Of a stretch of DNA of 64,000 nucleotides, positions 61,248-64,000 are shown one piece after another. The notes under the pieces were generated by a model. That model did no database searches, had not been told where the DNA came from, and saw nothing but the letters and a program-made list of their open reading frames with translations. The position numbers and the translations under genes were made by a program. The stretch is from Chondrilla cf. caribensis (taxonomy: Eukaryota; Porifera; Demospongiae; Chondrillida; Chondrillidae). The first letter of the stretch is position 1. Each line of letters opens with the position of its first letter. The stretch is taken from positions 3,521,509-3,585,508 of the forward strand of contig OZ026553.1 of NCBI GenBank assembly GCA_964020155.1. Reading direction: 5' to 3'.

Positions 61248-61796
61248 ATGGCTGATTCTCAACGCGATCTCTTTGGCGTTTTGAAAACCGAAGAAGTTAC
61301 TCTGATGAAGCCTATCCAAGAGACCACACCTGCTACAACGCGTGTCCAGGAAATCATCGTATCGGGTGGTAAGAAAGAACGGCAGTCTCGTGCGTCCCTC
61401 GAAGAAGATAAACACTCAGAAGCAGTATGGGAAACGTCTTCGGAAAAAGAACCCTCGAATGAGTCGGAGAAAGAATTGCTAGGAGGGTACGTTGTCATTT
61501 CGAAAGAAGAGGCGATTACTTCCGCGAACACGGAACAGTTGCCGGCTGTCCCTCGTGATACAGTCGCCAGCGGTAAATGGAATCCAAAGGCTTGTTTTAA
61601 AAGGCTAAAAGACAAGGTATTGTCGAAGTTTGACAAGCATTCCGAGGCAGAACAGCCTGCCGAAGTCGACCGACAGTTCGAGGCACGCGAAAGCCCTGAG
61701 ATCGAGAAGCAAGCTGACAAGCGGAACACGAAGGTTCTAGGTAACGAGGCGGAACTATCCAGTTCTATTGTGTGTGAGGAGACGGGAGAACAGTGA
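61248..61796 (+). CDS. Four-copy family protein, copy D (182 aa, diverged)
   Basis: Starts MADSQRDLFGV at a single ATG after a canonical TATA box. It aligns with copies A-C over the full length: EEVTLMKPIQETTPATTRVQ, then IIVSGGKKERQSRASLEED; a Ser/Glu linker ending KELLGGYVVISKEEA; KACFKRLKDKVLSKFDKHS (unchanged); and ELSSSIVCEETGEQ. There are small in-frame insertions (QLPAVP and a REAESPEI-type stretch). Strict conservation of the basic segment and tail against a variable N-terminal half suggests these blocks carry the function. It lies outside the A-B-C duplication and has different flanks, so it split off earlier. Intronless; ATTTA-containing 3' flank. No known family recognised. Confidence 0.8.
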   Translation: MADSQRDLFGVLKTEEVTLMKPIQETTPATTRVQEIIVSGGKKERQSRASLEEDKHSEAVWETSSEKEPSNESEKELLGGYVVISKEEAITSANTEQLPAVPRDTVASGKWNPKACFKRLKDKVLSKFDKHSEAEQPAEVDRQFEARESPEIEKQADKRNTKVLGNEAELSSSIVCEETGEQ

Positions 61797-62040
61797 TTGC
61801 ACAATTGAGTAGAAGTCTAATATTGCAAAAAGCATTCACTTGATATTATATTTGTTACTTTGAATAGTTTAATCTCATTCTGAAGTATAAACTATTGATT
61901 AGTGCTGTTAATATTGTTGCTTTTGTAACTTATATTTATTTTAAATTATTATTCATTAATTGATCCAGATTCCCTTTTCAACAATAATGACAACATTTAT
62001 GAATTGATAGACACCACATGTTCACATGTACAGCCCCCTG

Positions 62041-62042
<2 letters not shown>
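61797..62042 (+). other. Probable 3' UTR and flank of the 61.2-kb gene
   Basis: AT-rich, with TATATTTATTTTAAATTATT near 61931 and ATTTA elsewhere. No canonical AATAAA; TCATTAATTG-type sequence only. Confidence 0.4.

Positions 62043-62137
<95 letters not shown>
62043..62137. repeat. (CA)n microsatellite
   Basis: About 95 bp of CA with one GTGCAC in the middle. Confidence 0.95.
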
Positions 62138-62139
<2 letters not shown>

Positions 62140-62882
62140 TTATACATACATACAAATACACAGATGAAGAACATAATACAATGTAACTGAATGCAAACTA
62201 CAAAGCGTCCCTTGCTTAGAGTACTTTGATACATAATAACACGTACTCATGTAATCCCATCCTGTGCATATACCAATTTGCCAACATAATATACTTTATC
62301 AAATCATACCAGTTGCAGGTAGGGAAATTCACTGGTATCAGGTTGTCATGGGTGGATACTGAGAAGTACAGTTTCTGACTGCATGCCTTATGGACCTAGC
62401 GGATAATTGTACACACTCCACATCTCCTTCAAAGGAACACTCATGAGAATTCCAATTAGTATGGTTTAATGTATTCCATCCATTAATCTTAGGGCTATGC
62501 TTCAGCAGCTAGGAGTCAGTGATATACATATACTGAATGCTTTGTGTGGTGTATTCAAAGAAACACTAAAAGTGTATCCAAACAACCACCTCCCGCACAC
62601 CATCAAAACACCCAATTCAGCACGTTGAGTAGGGAATGTACATGCCGTTTATACAGATACACAAACATACATACTGTACACACATACGTACGTATGCATA
62701 CACAAACATATATGCATACATATATATACAAAACATACACAATGTACCTATACAACTTTAGTATTATACGTAGATAAACATGCATACATTCATGTACACA
62801 TATGTGCATACACAAACATGCGTATATGTACACAAACATGTATTAATGTACACGTACACATACGCATGTATTCAAAAACATA
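62138..62882. other. Intergenic DNA
   Basis: No gene seen; ACATAC-rich from about 62660. Confidence 0.4.
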
Positions 62883-63371
62883 CAGTGAATATCCATTAAG
62901 TCCCCCCGGTTGAGCTGCCAAACCATTTCATCTGCCATATTATTTTGAACCGAATTCCCTTGTATGGCTATGCCATACAAGTAATCCGCCATCTCGCAAT
63001 TCTGCCATCCGCCATTCTTCTGTGAACTAATTTGCACCTTTGTATGGGCTTTGGATACAGATAATCTGTGTCAAAAAGTGTGATAATCTGATAATCTGTG
63101 TCAAGTGTTAAAGATGTTGTGGTGGCGTGGAGCAAATTAACAGCAAAGCATTCTAGAGTTGAACTGACAATGAAGCTAAAGGAGTTTTGCCATTACACAG
63201 AGAGGAATCTGACACAACACAAGAAATACTCCCAGACCATTTCTTGAAGTAGTGGAAAATACAAATTGTATGACGAACAGTTGGAGACATCCTGAAGAAG
63301 ATCAACATTATCCGCCAAAATTTTCCCTGAACCAATTGGAGTGGATCATTGATTCAATGAATATTCACTTT
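62883..63371. mobile_element. Longer relative of the CAGTGAATA MITE family
   Basis: The left end TACAGTGAATATCCATTAAG and the reverse complement of the right end (AGTGAATATTCATTGAATCA) are similar. The interior has ATCCGCCATCTCGCAATTCT and CATCCGCCATTC motifs of this family, and a short palindrome CTTGTATGGCTATGCCATACAAG-type near 62950-62980. About 490 bp, no transposase ORF. Confidence 0.45.
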
Positions 63372-64000
63372 TTACTTATGCATACTTACAACATATACTT
63401 ATGTGTACATGTGATTACTCATTCGATTACAACTGACTACATCAAATCTTGTTTTCTATCAACCAACACTGGCCAAAGTGCACATGCTACCATATGTGTG
63501 GTTGAAACCCACATTATGCACAAGTTTCAGTGTATTGTAACAAGTGGGATTCATTACAATGTTCACACATACATGTGTACATGTGCTATGTATATGCATG
63601 TGGTTACTAATGGCTATGTACATACTTACATATGTACCCACTACACCTGGAAGATGATATACATACAACAATACATATAACATACACATCGTCTCACAGT
63701 AAATTCATTGAGTTGACACTGGTTCTCTTCATGTGTATACATACCACCCACACATTCTGGGGTGGTAACTGAAGAATGTATCGGTTTATATAGCAGCAAT
63801 ATGCTCCACTTTGAACATAAGTATTATAATTCAATAATAACAAACACTGACAAGGACTCCTGTTAAGAGTACCGATAACTTGACCACACATTGTTCAGAA
63901 TAGTAATGTACCCTACAGCACAAAGTAGTGGACCCCAAGTAGCCAGATGTTTGGAAAGTTTGGAATTGAATTCCATGCATGACCCCATGATGTCGTGTTT
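63372..64000. other. Intergenic DNA to the window end
   Basis: No supported gene; ORFs here are TGTACATA-composition artefacts. Confidence 0.35.

Overview
The window looks like nuclear DNA of an invertebrate animal. It has exons bounded by GT/AG (three exons of a 2-hydroxyacyl-CoA lyase), TATA-box promoters, AATAAA signals, many (CA)n/(TG)n microsatellites, several classes of short inverted-repeat transposon, a reverse-transcriptase-tail remnant and a TRAF/MATH-like exon. The intergenic DNA is AT-rich, poor in CpG and rich in TpG/CpA, as expected of a methylated animal genome. A sponge or similar early-branching marine animal is plausible, but the species is not provable from the sequence.

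Layout. 1-1.9 kb: a CpG-containing stretch with a TATA box and repeated GTAAGT-like sites, possibly a noncoding or spliced transcription unit. 1.9-11.5 kb: a satellite array of about 187-bp monomers, with multi-monomer duplications, interrupted by a retroelement remnant and by three copies of an unrelated ~356-bp repeat. The array is bracketed by two diverged copies of one ~400-470-bp sequence (508-910 and 12034-12507). 12.5-19.7 kb: gene-poor, with microsatellites and segmental duplicates. 20-39 kb: three intronless plus-strand genes (20.2, 27.8 and 38.3 kb) encoding small, acidic, probably disordered proteins, in a background of MITEs and duplicated segments. 39.5-41.4 kb: the first three coding exons of HACL1. 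43.6-45 kb: weak minus-strand coding signals, one TRAF-like. 45-60 kb: three rearranged copies of a segment carrying one more intronless gene (46.2, 52.8, 57.2 kb); a diverged fourth relative lies at 61.2 kb.

The most distinctive content is this plus-strand series of intronless small-protein genes. Four (46.2, 52.8, 57.2 and 61.2 kb) are clear paralogues sharing an N-terminal TL-x-x-PI-x-ET motif and a basic segment (KACFKRLKDKVLSKFDKHS); three of them also keep an ELSSSIV-x-EE-x-GEQ tail. The 20.2-kb gene shares a similar tail and an EETPP-type motif; the 27.8-kb gene shares a QETPVE motif; the 38.3-kb gene resembles them in composition and architecture only. Promoters have TATA boxes close to the start, several with ATF/CREB-like sites, and 3' flanks contain ATTTA motifs. 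This is the layout of rapidly induced genes. I do not recognise the family and assign no function.

Comparing the duplicated units reveals recent insertions with empty sites in sister copies: a 622-bp TA-flanked MITE, a fold-back element carrying hammerhead-ribozyme-like motifs on both strands, and a 495-bp inverted-repeat insertion. It also shows rearrangements whose junctions fall in CA repeats, one of which truncated a family member.
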